Assembly: GCF_000308695.1 (NCBI RefSeq)
Contig: NZ_BAGG01000035.1
Location: 1 to 64,000, forward strand
Source of the DNA: Nocardia takedensis NBRC 100417
GTDB taxonomy: Bacteria; Actinomycetota; Actinomycetes; Mycobacteriales; Mycobacteriaceae
Direction: 5' to 3'
Length of the DNA: 64,000 bases
Under the pieces are notes generated by a model, which was not told the origin of the DNA, made no database searches, and saw only the letters and a program-made list of their open reading frames with translations. The position numbers and the translations under genes are program-made. Shown piece by piece: positions 24,995-33,185 of this stretch; positions within the stretch are counted from its first letter, which is position 1, and each line of letters opens with the position of its first letter.

Positions 24995-25851
24995 TGGCCG
25001 CAGAAACCGTCATCGCCGATGATGTGGAAGTCGCTGTCAAAGCGGCGCAGTACCGCATGGACATCATCGATCTCATCCGCAACGCGGGCAACGGGCACAT
25101 GGCGGGCAGCCTGTCCTGCGTCGACATCCTCACCGTCCTCTACGAACGCGTCCTGCGGGTCACCCCCGACACCATCGAGGACCCGGGCCGCGACCGCTAC
25201 ATCCAGAGCAAGGGCCACGCCGTCGAGGCGCTCTACGTCGTGCTGGCGGGCGCGGGCTACTTCGACCGGTCGCTGCTGGACACCTACCTGCGCTTCGGCA
25301 CCGACCTGATCGGCCACGTCACCCGCAAGGTGCCGGGGATGGAACAGTCCACCGGCGCGCTCGGACACGGGCTGTCCATCGCCACCGGGATCGCCATCGC
25401 GGGCAAACAGGACGGGCTCGACTACCGCACCTTCGTGCTGCTCGGTGACGGCGAACTCGCCGAGGGCTCGGTGTGGGAGGCGGCCATGTGCGCGGCCCAC
25501 TACGGACTGGACAACTTGGTCGCCATCGTCGACCGCAACCGATACCAGATCGCCGGCACCACGGCCGAACTCATGAACTCCGAACCGCTGGCGGAGAAAT
25601 TCGCCGCTTTCGGATGGTCGGTGCGCGAGGTCGACGGACACGACGTGGCCGCCCTGGACGCGGCGCTGTCGGCCGTGCCCGCCGTCCCCGGCCGTCCGAC
25701 GATGATCCTGGCCGACACCGTCAAGGGCAGCGGGATCTCCTACATGGAGCACGACATCCGCTGGCATCACCGCGTGCCCTCCGACGAGGAGTACCGCATC
25801 GCGCAGCGCGACGTCGCGGCGCGCATCGCCGAACTGAGGAACCACCGATGA
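24994..25851 (+). CDS. Transketolase N-terminal (ThDP-binding) subunit
   Basis: A 285-residue protein equal to the ThDP-binding PP domain of transketolase. The cofactor motif GDGELAEGSVWEAA (about residues 151-164) continues to IVDRNRYQIAG, matching the GDGX(25-30)N rule. SKGHAVEALY and ALGHGLSIATG are typical transketolase strings. The active half-site is completed by the next gene, which overlaps by ATGA, so a heterodimer or heterotetramer is expected. Split transketolases occur in primary metabolism but here the pair lies inside a PEP-mutase operon. Phosphonothrixin-type clusters contain a heterodimeric ThDP ketotransferase that works on a hydroxy-oxo-propylphosphonate, the closest known precedent. 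Confidence 0.95.
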   Translation: MAAETVIADDVEVAVKAAQYRMDIIDLIRNAGNGHMAGSLSCVDILTVLYERVLRVTPDTIEDPGRDRYIQSKGHAVEALYVVLAGAGYFDRSLLDTYLRFGTDLIGHVTRKVPGMEQSTGALGHGLSIATGIAIAGKQDGLDYRTFVLLGDGELAEGSVWEAAMCAAHYGLDNLVAIVDRNRYQIAGTTAELMNSEPLAEKFAAFGWSVREVDGHDVAALDAALSAVPAVPGRPTMILADTVKGSGISYMEHDIRWHHRVPSDEEYRIAQRDVAARIAELRNHR

Positions 25852-26813
25852 CCGAGATCCTGGACGCCCCGCCCACTTCGGGGATCCCCAATCTGGAGGT
25901 GCTCGACCGCACCCTGCGCGACCTGGCCGCGGGCGATCCCGACATCCGGGTGTTGACCGCCGACTCGCGCATCTCCGGCAAACTCGCGCCCTTCGCCGCC
26001 GAATTCCCGGACCGCATGGTCGAAGTCGGCATCGCCGAACAGAATCTGGTCGGCGTCGCGGCGGGCCTGGCCTCCTGCGGGAAGAAGCCGTTCGTGATCT
26101 CCCCGGGCTGCTTCCTCACCGCGCGCTCGCTCGAACAGATCAAGGTCGACGTCAGCTACGGTGGAAATCCGGTGCGGCTCATCGGGATCAGCGCGGGCAT
26201 CAGCTACGGCGCGCTGGGCGCCTCGCACCACTCCATCGCCGACTACGCGGCACTGCGCGCGATGCCGGGCGTTCCGGTGATCGCGCCCGCCGACAACTGC
26301 GAGGCCGAGGCCGCCATCCGGCAGGCGGCCGCACGGCCCGAGGCGGTCTACATCCGACTGGGCAAACGTCCGCTGGCCTGCGTGCACCCGCAGGGACACG
26401 GCCCCGTCCGCCTGGACGCGGCCACGCGGTTGCGCACGGGCGGTGACATCGGGTTCGTCGCCACCGGCGAGACCGTCGCCGTCGCGCTGGCCACGGCGGA
26501 TCTGCTGGCCGCGGACGGCGTCGCCTCGACCGTGCTCAGCGTCCCGACCGTTCGTCCCCTGGACACCGCGACGCTGTTCGAGGTGGCCCGCGAGGTGCGC
26601 GCGCTGATCGTGCTCGAGGAGCACAGCGTGCACGGCGGTCTGGGGGAGGCGTGCGCGGGCGCGCTGCTCAACAACGGGATCACCTTGCCGTTCCGCAGCC
26701 TGGGCATCCCGGACGAACCGATCGTCAACGGCGCGCAACTCGACGTGCTCGCCCACTACGGGATCGGGCCCGACCGCCTGCGCGAGTTGTCGCGCACGTT
26801 GCTGGGCGCATGA
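25848..26813 (+). CDS. Transketolase C-terminal (pyrimidine-binding) subunit
   Basis: A 321-residue partner of the preceding protein, holding the pyrimidine-binding and C-terminal transketolase domains. The conserved activating glutamate lies in VEVGIAEQNLVGVAAGLA near residue 63. Further strings are ISYGALGASHH and LEEHSVHGGLGEA. It starts at the ATGA overlap with the N-terminal subunit and overlaps the NDK-like gene in the same way. With its partner it should transfer a two-carbon or larger ketol unit between an aldehyde and a ketose-like donor. The split form and the cluster context make a pathway-specific acceptor such as a fatty aldehyde or phosphonoaldehyde plausible. Confidence 0.95.
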   Translation: MTEILDAPPTSGIPNLEVLDRTLRDLAAGDPDIRVLTADSRISGKLAPFAAEFPDRMVEVGIAEQNLVGVAAGLASCGKKPFVISPGCFLTARSLEQIKVDVSYGGNPVRLIGISAGISYGALGASHHSIADYAALRAMPGVPVIAPADNCEAEAAIRQAAARPEAVYIRLGKRPLACVHPQGHGPVRLDAATRLRTGGDIGFVATGETVAVALATADLLAADGVASTVLSVPTVRPLDTATLFEVAREVRALIVLEEHSVHGGLGEACAGALLNNGITLPFRSLGIPDEPIVNGAQLDVLAHYGIGPDRLRELSRTLLGA

Positions 26814-27733
26814 GTCCGACATCGACCGCCGCGGTGCGGGCCCCGCTGATCGAGCGCTGGTCGGCCCTGACACGACTGCCGCGCAAAGCCGAGGTCTACG
26901 CGCGAGATCCGTTGGCCCGCACCGCGTTGTCCCTCGTCCCGGACGGCCACCTGTTCGACCTCGCGTTGGTGGTGGTGAAACCGGAGGCACTGCTCACCGG
27001 GCGGATGACGCGGGTGCGCCGCTTCCTCGACCGGCGCCAACTGACCGTGGTCGCCCATTTCGACACCGAACTCGACGCCGCGCGGTCGCACCAACTGTGG
27101 CAGTACCCGTGGGTGAAGGCGACCACCGACCGGATGCGCCTGCACATCCTGCTGTCGCAGGGGTTGCCCTCGCGCTGTCTGCTGGTGCGTCGAGTGCCCG
27201 GGTCGGGGGAGATCCCGCTGACCACGCGACTGGCCGTCGACAAGGGCTCCTCCGACGCCGCGCAACGCCGTCCGGGGCAACTGCGCACCGAACTGGGCAT
27301 GACCAACCGGATGATCTCGTTCGTGCACACCTCCGACGAACCCGCCGACCTGCTGCGCGATGTCTACGTCCTCGGCGGGGAGGAGGCGCTCACGCTCCTG
27401 GGAAGCACCACGGCGCAACCTGATTTGGTGTTCGAGGATCTCGCCGGTTCGGAAGACCTCGAAGCGGACACCCTGCTCGCCGGTCTGCCGTCCGCGGGCC
27501 GCGAACGCCTGCGCGCCCTGCTCGAGGCCCGCCGCCGCCACGGCCACACCCTCGACTTGGACGCGGCGCTGCGCGCGGTCACCGAGGCGGGAGCGACCGA
27601 GGACCGCCACCGTCACGTCTTGGCGGCCGGGCTGATCCCGCACGACCTCCCCGACGTCGTCGCCGAGTTCGACGCCGCCACTGTGGCCGAACTCGCGGCC
27701 CGCTGGGCGGCCGACCACCACCAGGGGGAGTGA
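26810..27733 (+). CDS. NDK-like protein with extra C-terminal domain (307 aa)
   Basis: A 307-residue protein whose central part (about 48-190) resembles nucleoside diphosphate kinase. K57 in ALVVVKPEALLTG corresponds to the ATP-contacting lysine, and H173 in FVHTSDEPAD corresponds to the phosphohistidine of the NxxxHGSD motif (Gly replaced by Thr). Ordinary NDK is about 140 residues. Here there is an insertion in the middle and an extra 115-residue C-terminal domain of unknown type. The catalytic residues remain, so phosphotransfer is possible, perhaps on a phosphonate or a nucleotide-linked intermediate. It overlaps both neighbours at 4 bp and is the last enzyme before the exporter. Confidence 0.75.
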   Translation: MSPTSTAAVRAPLIERWSALTRLPRKAEVYARDPLARTALSLVPDGHLFDLALVVVKPEALLTGRMTRVRRFLDRRQLTVVAHFDTELDAARSHQLWQYPWVKATTDRMRLHILLSQGLPSRCLLVRRVPGSGEIPLTTRLAVDKGSSDAAQRRPGQLRTELGMTNRMISFVHTSDEPADLLRDVYVLGGEEALTLLGSTTAQPDLVFEDLAGSEDLEADTLLAGLPSAGRERLRALLEARRRHGHTLDLDAALRAVTEAGATEDRHRHVLAAGLIPHDLPDVVAEFDAATVAELAARWAADHHQGE

Positions 27734-29220
27734 TCGTGGCTGATCGAACCGACGCCGTCGACCGGGTGACCGCGGACGACGGCGACCGCCCCTGGACCGG
27801 GAGACAGCGACTGGCGCTGGTCTTGGTCTGCCTGGCCGGCCTGATCGAATTGCTCGACATCACCATCGTCAACGCCGCGCTGCCCGCCATGCAGCGCGGC
27901 TTGGACGGCGCGAACGGCGACAACATCTCCTGGGCGATCAACGCCTACCTGATCACCTTCGGCGGGTTCATGCTCGTCGGCGGCCGACTCGGCGACATCT
28001 TCGGCCACCGGCGGATGTTCATGATCGGACTGGGCGCGTTCACCCTGGCCTCGGTCGTGTGCGGGGCGGCCCCCGACATCGAGATCCTCATCGCGGCGCG
28101 GGCCGTGCAAGGATTGGCCGCCGCGGTACTGGCGCCCATGACCTTGGCGCTGGTCACCGACATCTTCCCGGTCGACGCGGGTCGGGCCAAGGCGATCACG
28201 ATCTGGAGCGCGACCGGCGCGATCAGCACCTCCCTCGGTGTGACCGTCGGCGGCCTGCTCTCCGACGGGCCGGGCTGGCGGTGGATCTTCCTGGTCAACC
28301 TGCCCATCGGCCTGGTCGTGCTGCTGCTGACCCCGCGGTGCGTGCCGAGCCTGCGCCCGGACCGCGAACCCGCCTCCTTCGACCTGATCGGCGCGGCTAC
28401 GGTCACCCTCGGCGTGGCCGTCGCGGTGTACGCGATCACCGAAACCGATTCGCACGCCTGGACTTCGGTGCGGGTGCTGACGTTGTTCGCCGTGGCGCTC
28501 GCGCTGCTGGCCTACGCATTCGTGCACGAGGCGATGATCGCGAGACAGCCGCTCGTGCCCCTGCCGGTCGTGTCCTCGCGCACCGTCATCGGCGCGAGCC
28601 TGGTCGCGGCGCTGGGCTGCGCCGGCTTCTACGCGCTGTTCTACCTGCTGTCGCTGTATCTCCAGAACGGCCTGGGCTATTCGGCCTCCAAGACCGGTCT
28701 GCTCATGCTGCCGATGTCGGCTGTCGGCCTGTTCGCCGCGCTGCTCGTGCAGGTCGTGGTGCCGGCCTTCGGGGCGCGTTGGGCGGTCGTGCTCGGCGGC
28801 GTCATCGGCGCGAGCGGCATGGCCCTGCTCGCCGTCGGGATCTCGGGCGACGGGGTCTGGCTGCACACGGTCGCACCGGCCGTCGTGGTGGGCATCGCCA
28901 CCCCGCTGTGGTACATCACCGTCAGCATCGTGGTCGTCGCCGGGGTGAGCCGATCCGACACCGGCTTGATCTCGGGCCTGATCACGGTGTGCCGCACGGT
29001 CGGCGGCGCGATCGGCATCGCGGTGGTCGCCAGCGTGCTGACCTCGCGGACGGCCGTCGACGCCGCGGGCGCGCCCACGATGTCGACGGACGCGCTGCGC
29101 CAGGCGTTCTGGGTCGCGGGCGGCATGTACGCGGCTTTCGGCGTGGTGGCGATCCTGCTGTTGCGCAACGAGGGTCGCGGACAGCGGGTCGATATGGCGG
29201 CGGTGGCGGCCGCCGACTGA
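27730..29220 (+). CDS. DHA2-type MFS exporter (14 TM)
   Basis: A 496-residue major facilitator of the EmrB/QacA (DHA2) family with about fourteen membrane segments. Motif C-like GAISTSLGVTVGG and the motif A region GRLGDIFGHRRMF are visible, with DITIVNAALP in the first helix as in this family. GTG 27730 overlaps the NDK-like stop; GTG 27736 is an alternative. It is the last gene before a strong terminator and probably exports the cluster product, giving self-protection. Substrate specificity is not readable from sequence. Confidence 0.93.
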   Translation: MIVADRTDAVDRVTADDGDRPWTGRQRLALVLVCLAGLIELLDITIVNAALPAMQRGLDGANGDNISWAINAYLITFGGFMLVGGRLGDIFGHRRMFMIGLGAFTLASVVCGAAPDIEILIAARAVQGLAAAVLAPMTLALVTDIFPVDAGRAKAITIWSATGAISTSLGVTVGGLLSDGPGWRWIFLVNLPIGLVVLLLTPRCVPSLRPDREPASFDLIGAATVTLGVAVAVYAITETDSHAWTSVRVLTLFAVALALLAYAFVHEAMIARQPLVPLPVVSSRTVIGASLVAALGCAGFYALFYLLSLYLQNGLGYSASKTGLLMLPMSAVGLFAALLVQVVVPAFGARWAVVLGGVIGASGMALLAVGISGDGVWLHTVAPAVVVGIATPLWYITVSIVVVAGVSRSDTGLISGLITVCRTVGGAIGIAVVASVLTSRTAVDAAGAPTMSTDALRQAFWVAGGMYAAFGVVAILLLRNEGRGQRVDMAAVAAAD

Positions 29221-29237
29221 CTACGATTGCCCGCAGA

Positions 29238-29270
29238 GTGCCGGGGAGGGAGGACAGCCCTCCCCGGCAC
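29238..29270 (+). terminator. Terminator of the phosphonate operon
   Basis: A perfect 13-bp stem (GTGCCGGGGAGGG and its complement) with a 7-nt loop AGGACAG, 17 bp after the MFS stop. It marks the right-hand end of the biosynthetic cluster, after which genes change strand. Confidence 0.85.
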
Positions 29271-29567
29271 CACGGCAACGCGATTGCTGTTCGGGCTCCG
29301 GTGCGTTGGCCCATCGCGTCGGTGATCCGCCGATGCGGGGTAGCGGATCGATTGCCAGCTTATTGCGCTCCTGGCGATCCGCAACGGTAACCGGCGGTTC
29401 ACCACCTTTGGTCCCCGACATGACTGCCACAGGTCCCGGATCGGACGAAGAGAACCGAGCGGTCCCGTCGCGGCATTCCGAGCCGTCCGGACAGGCGGGC
29501 CGTTCCGAGAAGTCGGGGGCCGCCGAGTCGGCCGCGCCGTCGGGACCGGAATCAGCGGCGCCGCAAC
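29271..29567. other. Intergenic region without a supported gene
   Basis: Nothing convincing is seen. A Ser/Gly/Pro-rich forward frame from ATG 29420 to 29581 has no family resemblance and overlaps the end of the next leftward gene. Confidence 0.4.
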
Positions 29568-30008
29568 TCAGTCCGCGATGAAGCGAGCCGCGCGTCCGTC
29601 GTGTTCGCGCTGACGGCGGATCACATAGCGCCCAGGCGCGAGTCCGGTCGCGCCGTGTTCGGGGTGCAGGACGTAGGCCACGACGTCGGTGTCGACCAGG
29701 GTGAGCCCGAGTCCGGTGCGGTCGGTGAAGGCGTTGGTCCACCGGCACCGCCCCGGTTCGGGAATCAGGGTGTGCGGATTGCCGCCCGCCGCGCCGCGCA
29801 GCAACTCGGTTCCACGGGTCGGCACGGTGGACCACCGGCCCTGCGGGAACAGGTGGATGTCGGCGGCCACCAGTGCGAACGGGACGATCATCAGATCGCC
29901 CTGGGCTTGGAGTCCGTCGTGCACGGGGATGGTCACCTGCTGTTCCAGATGGTCGAGGACGGTGAGTCCGGTACGGGCGGTGAGGGTGGCGAGTGTGTTG
30001 TATGTCAT
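29568..30008 (-). CDS. Uncharacterised protein (146 aa)
   Basis: A 146-residue protein of unknown function. It contains a segment of beta-rich character (GRYVIRRQREHDGRAARFIAD at the C-terminus) and no membrane segment or cysteine motif. The ATG lies 18 bp behind the stop of the DUF6745 gene, so the two are co-transcribed. Small companion proteins of this kind are common beside DUF6745 genes in actinobacteria; a physical link is inference. Confidence 0.7.
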   Translation of the reverse strand: MTYNTLATLTARTGLTVLDHLEQQVTIPVHDGLQAQGDLMIVPFALVAADIHLFPQGRWSTVPTRGTELLRGAAGGNPHTLIPEPGRCRWTNAFTDRTGLGLTLVDTDVVAYVLHPEHGATGLAPGRYVIRRQREHDGRAARFIAD

Positions 30009-30026
30009 GAGATCACCTCGGGGAGT

Positions 30027-31241
30027 TCAGGTTCGGCGAACCAGGCGGGAGTAGTCGGCGGCCTCGAGGCCGTAGGTCCAGGCGGCGGCCCGGACGGGAT
30101 CGGTCATGTCGCGCGGAACGGCCAGGACGTAGCGGCGACGGGTGCCGTCCCGCTCGACCGAACCGTTCACCGCGACCAGGAGATTGCCGTGTGCGAATCC
30201 CCAACCGTCCGGCGCGCGATAGCACCGCAACGGCTGTCCGGGATTGCCCGGGTCCTCGGCCTCGCCGAGCAGGCGCAACCCCGCCCGGTCCAGGTAGGCG
30301 TCCCAGCCCAGGCGTTCGATCGCGCAGCGTCGCACCTCGACATTGGGTTCGCGGCCGATCCGTTCCGGGGTGGGATCGGTGACCACCCACCCGGGCACGA
30401 TGGTGCCGTGCAGCACGTGCACCGCCGCGCCGTCGGCGAATTCGAGGGCGGGCGATCGGTCGTGGTGCAGTCGTCGTTCGCCGAACGCGCCCTGCGGGGT
30501 GGGTTCGGTGTGCAACAGACGCGGCCGCTCCACCATGACGCACACCCGCTCGTAGGACCACCACCAACCGGTGGTGTCGGCCAGTGTCGTGAGCACGTCG
30601 AGCAGGTGGTTCTCCTCGGCGCGGTAGCGGGTCGCGCCGATCTCGCGGAGGATGTCGTAGAAGCCGAACCGATAGGCTTCCTGTTGGCCGTACCAGGGGA
30701 TACCCATACTCGCCGTGGCGATTCCGGGCATCAGCGTGCGGGTCGTGACCACCACGCCGTCGACCAGGGTCGCGCGCAGCGGGTCGTAGACGATGCGGCG
30801 CAGCTGCGCACCGACGGTCCTGACCGGCCGCGGGTAGACGACCTTGCGAACGCAGGAGCTGCCGCTGCCCTCGATCCGCCGGTCCATGCGGTGCCGCGCG
30901 GCGGAGAACAGTGTGGCGAGACGGCCCGCCATCGGCAGGTGGGGCAGATCCGCGCCCGGCTGCCAGACCTCGCAGCGCAGTCCGTGCTCGGCGGTCGCCG
31001 TGACGGCGGCCGGAGGGGAAGGAACCCAGAGGAATTCGGGTTCCGGTTCGCCGATCAGTCGATACAGTTCGGCGACCGCCGCTCGCGCGGTGGATCGATC
31101 GGAGGGATCGGTGCACAGCCCACGCCGCAGCCACCGCTCGCGCAGCACGCACGCCGCGTCGAGCAGTTCTTCGGGAAGGGGGGAGTGACCGTGGAGTGGA
31201 TGGTAGCTCGCGGCTACCCACGTGTGGGACACCGCGCTCAC
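30027..31241 (-). CDS. DUF6745-domain protein
   Basis: A protein of about 404 residues resembling the DUF6745 family of unknown function. Recognisable parts are the C-terminal repeats in which a predicted 'early step' residue order EVRRCAIERLGWDAYLDRAG is followed by a YVLAVPRDMTDPVRAAAW tail with EAADY. GTG 31241 is taken as the start. An in-frame GTG at 31322 would add 27 basic residues without a better ribosome site, so the true start is uncertain. It forms an operon with the 146-residue protein downstream. DUF6745 proteins often occur near leucine-rich-repeat or egg-like signalling genes in myxobacteria and streptomycetes, but their function is not known. Confidence 0.75.
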   Translation of the reverse strand: MSAVSHTWVAASYHPLHGHSPLPEELLDAACVLRERWLRRGLCTDPSDRSTARAAVAELYRLIGEPEPEFLWVPSPPAAVTATAEHGLRCEVWQPGADLPHLPMAGRLATLFSAARHRMDRRIEGSGSSCVRKVVYPRPVRTVGAQLRRIVYDPLRATLVDGVVVTTRTLMPGIATASMGIPWYGQQEAYRFGFYDILREIGATRYRAEENHLLDVLTTLADTTGWWWSYERVCVMVERPRLLHTEPTPQGAFGERRLHHDRSPALEFADGAAVHVLHGTIVPGWVVTDPTPERIGREPNVEVRRCAIERLGWDAYLDRAGLRLLGEAEDPGNPGQPLRCYRAPDGWGFAHGNLLVAVNGSVERDGTRRRYVLAVPRDMTDPVRAAAWTYGLEAADYSRLVRRT

Positions 31242-31384
31242 CGGAGGGTGGCGGTGACCGCCTTTCCTGTAGTCATGGTCACCGATGGTGACAGGCCGCG
31301 CCCGATCGCGCAACAGTCGCACCGATCCGCGGGTGTTCGCACCGACGTTGCCGGGCGATCGCCGCGAACGGCTACGGTGTCGGG

Positions 31385-32401
31385 GTGATCCTGCTCGCCA
31401 TCGGCCTCGGCCTGCTCGGTGTGTTCGCGATGCGCTTCCACTCCGACCGCCGTCGCCTCGGCAACGGCGTGTTCCTGTTGCTCGGTGTGCTGTGCACCGG
31501 GGTGTGGGTGGTCGCCCTGGGCGATCAGGACGTCCTACCGCTGCTCGCGCTGGTCCTGGTGGTGCTGGCCCCGCTGCTGATGTTCGCGTTCGCGATGCTG
31601 CTGATCGTCAACGGCGCGCAGTTGATCCGTCGCGAGGGCGTGCGCGTGCACACCCTGCTGCCCTTCGTGGTCGCCGCGGCATTCCTCTCGCCCTACGTGG
31701 GTTTCGTGATCGCCTTCGTCACCGGGAACTTCTGGACCGCGATCGCCACCGCCTCGGCGACGCTGCTGGTCAGCTATCTCGGCATGCTGCTGCTCGCCTT
31801 CCTGACCTACGCATTCCTCTACAGCCGCCTCGGCTACGAATCCGGGATGGACGCGATAGTCGTGCACGGTTCGGGCCTGGACGGCGGCGATGTCCCGCCG
31901 CTGCTGGCGGGACGCCTGGACCGCGCGTTGACCGTCTACCGCGACGAGATCGCCTCGGGCGCAAGCCCACTCGTGGTCACCAGCGGCGGCAAGGGCGACG
32001 ACGAGGAGGTCGCCGAGGCCGACGCGATGGCGCGCTATCTGCGCGAGCGCGGCCTGCCGGAGGAAGCGATCCTGCACGAGGACCGTTCCACCAACACCCA
32101 CGAGAACCTGTTGTTCACCAAGCGATTGCTGGTCGAGCGCGGCGGTGCGGGACGCATGGTGTTGGTCACCAGCAACTTCCACGTGCTGCGCACCGCCATC
32201 CTGGCCCGCACCCTCGGTCTCGACGCCGAGGTCATCGGCTCGCACACCGCGATGTACTACCTGCCCGCCGCGATCCTGCGCGAATTCGCCGGTGTGGTGG
32301 TGCAATACCGCTGGACCAACATCAGCGCCTGCCTGGTGCTCGCCGCGCTGCCGCCGTTGGCCGCCCTCGCGGTCCGCGACCTGCCCCTGATCGCCTACTA
32401 G
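31385..32401 (+). CDS. YdcF/SanA-like DUF218 membrane protein
   Basis: A 338-residue protein with four to five N-terminal membrane helices and a C-terminal DUF218 (YdcF/ElyC/SanA) domain. The domain shows VVHGSGLDGG, LVVTSGGKG, EADAMARYL, STNTHENLLF and VTSNFHVLRTA, which form the conserved pocket of the family. DUF218 proteins are linked to cell-envelope integrity and possibly to polyprenyl-phosphate metabolism. GTG 31385 is the start. The gene converges on the SDR gene and overlaps it by 4 bp at the stops. Confidence 0.88.
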   Translation: MILLAIGLGLLGVFAMRFHSDRRRLGNGVFLLLGVLCTGVWVVALGDQDVLPLLALVLVVLAPLLMFAFAMLLIVNGAQLIRREGVRVHTLLPFVVAAAFLSPYVGFVIAFVTGNFWTAIATASATLLVSYLGMLLLAFLTYAFLYSRLGYESGMDAIVVHGSGLDGGDVPPLLAGRLDRALTVYRDEIASGASPLVVTSGGKGDDEEVAEADAMARYLRERGLPEEAILHEDRSTNTHENLLFTKRLLVERGGAGRMVLVTSNFHVLRTAILARTLGLDAEVIGSHTAMYYLPAAILREFAGVVVQYRWTNISACLVLAALPPLAALAVRDLPLIAY

Positions 32402-33138
32402 CCGGTCTTGTGCGGGACGCCGACGGTGAGTCCGCCGTCGATGACGAATTCCGCGCCGGTGGAGTAGGAGGACTCGTCGGAGGCGAGGTAGGTGACCAAG
32501 GCGGAGACCTCCGCGGCCTCGGCGGGCCTGCCGAGCGGGATCTGGAGGAAGTCGGCGGGGATGCCCTGGGTCATCGGGGTGGTGATGAAGCCGGGGTGCA
32601 CCGAGTTGACGCGGATGCCCTTCGGGGCCAGTTCGAGGGCAGCGGATTTGGTGAGCCCGCGCACCGCGAATTTGGTGGCGGTGTAACCGTGCAGTCCGGG
32701 GCTGCCGCGCATTCCCTCGACCGAGGAGATGTTGACGATCGAACCGCTGCCCGCCTCGATCATCGCGGGCACCGCGGCCTGCATGCCGAGGAAGGTGCCG
32801 GTCAGGTTGATGTCGAGGATGCGCTGCCATTCGGCGAGTTCGAAATCGACCAGCAGGTTGCCGTTGACGATGCCCGCGTTGTTGACGAGCACGTGCAGTC
32901 CGCCGAACCGGTTCACCGCGTCGGCGACCGCGTCGAGCCACTGCTGTTTGTCGCGCACGTCCAGGTGCGCGTAGGCGGCGTTCGGGCCGAGGTCGGCGAC
33001 CAGCGCCGCACCCTCCTCGTCGAGGATGTCGGCGACGACCACGCGCGCGTCCTGCGCGATCATGGCGCGCGCGTGCGCCGCGCCCATGCCGCGGGCTCCG
33101 CCGCTGATCAGTGCCACCTTGCCGGTCAACCGCCCCAT
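32398..33138 (-). CDS. Short-chain dehydrogenase, hydroxysteroid dehydrogenase-like
   Basis: A 246-residue classical SDR. The cofactor motif is SGGARGMG (14-21 region, Gly-rich), NNAG and the catalytic YxxxK occurs as YTATK with the preceding serine in NISSVEG. It is closest in type to 3-alpha/20-beta hydroxysteroid dehydrogenase (FabG3) of mycobacteria. A KstR-like operator is found 34 bp upstream of the start, which supports a role in sterol or related lipid metabolism. Its stop overlaps the convergent DUF218 gene. A general 3-ketoacyl reductase role remains possible. Confidence 0.9.
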   Translation of the reverse strand: MGRLTGKVALISGGARGMGAAHARAMIAQDARVVVADILDEEGAALVADLGPNAAYAHLDVRDKQQWLDAVADAVNRFGGLHVLVNNAGIVNGNLLVDFELAEWQRILDINLTGTFLGMQAAVPAMIEAGSGSIVNISSVEGMRGSPGLHGYTATKFAVRGLTKSAALELAPKGIRVNSVHPGFITTPMTQGIPADFLQIPLGRPAEAAEVSALVTYLASDESSYSTGAEFVIDGGLTVGVPHKTG

Positions 33139-33171
33139 CGCGGACCTCCGCTGCTCGCCGATGTCAGAACG

Positions 33172-33185
33172 TAGAACACGTTACA
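33172..33185. promoter_or_regulatory. KstR-like operator upstream of the SDR gene
   Basis: TAGAACACGTTACA fits the KstR consensus TnnAACnnGTTnnA at every defined position. It lies 34 bp upstream of the SDR start and overlaps the end of the WS/DGAT gene. Confidence 0.7.

Noticed and set aside
24994-26813. Phosphonopyruvate or sulfopyruvate decarboxylase in two subunits
   Set aside because: Both proteins carry transketolase-specific strings (GDGELAEGSVWEAA, VEVGIAEQN, SKGHAVEAL) rather than the decarboxylase pattern.
29420-29581. Small gene on the + strand (Ser/Gly/Pro-rich, about 53 aa)
   Set aside because: Low complexity, no ribosome site, and overlap with the end of the leftward 146-residue gene.
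31285-33174. Very long open frames antisense to clear genes (also 36981-39641, 60026-62119, 12363-13997)
   Set aside because: They mirror the third-position GC bias of the real genes, have Arg/Pro/Ala/Gly-rich translations and match no family.
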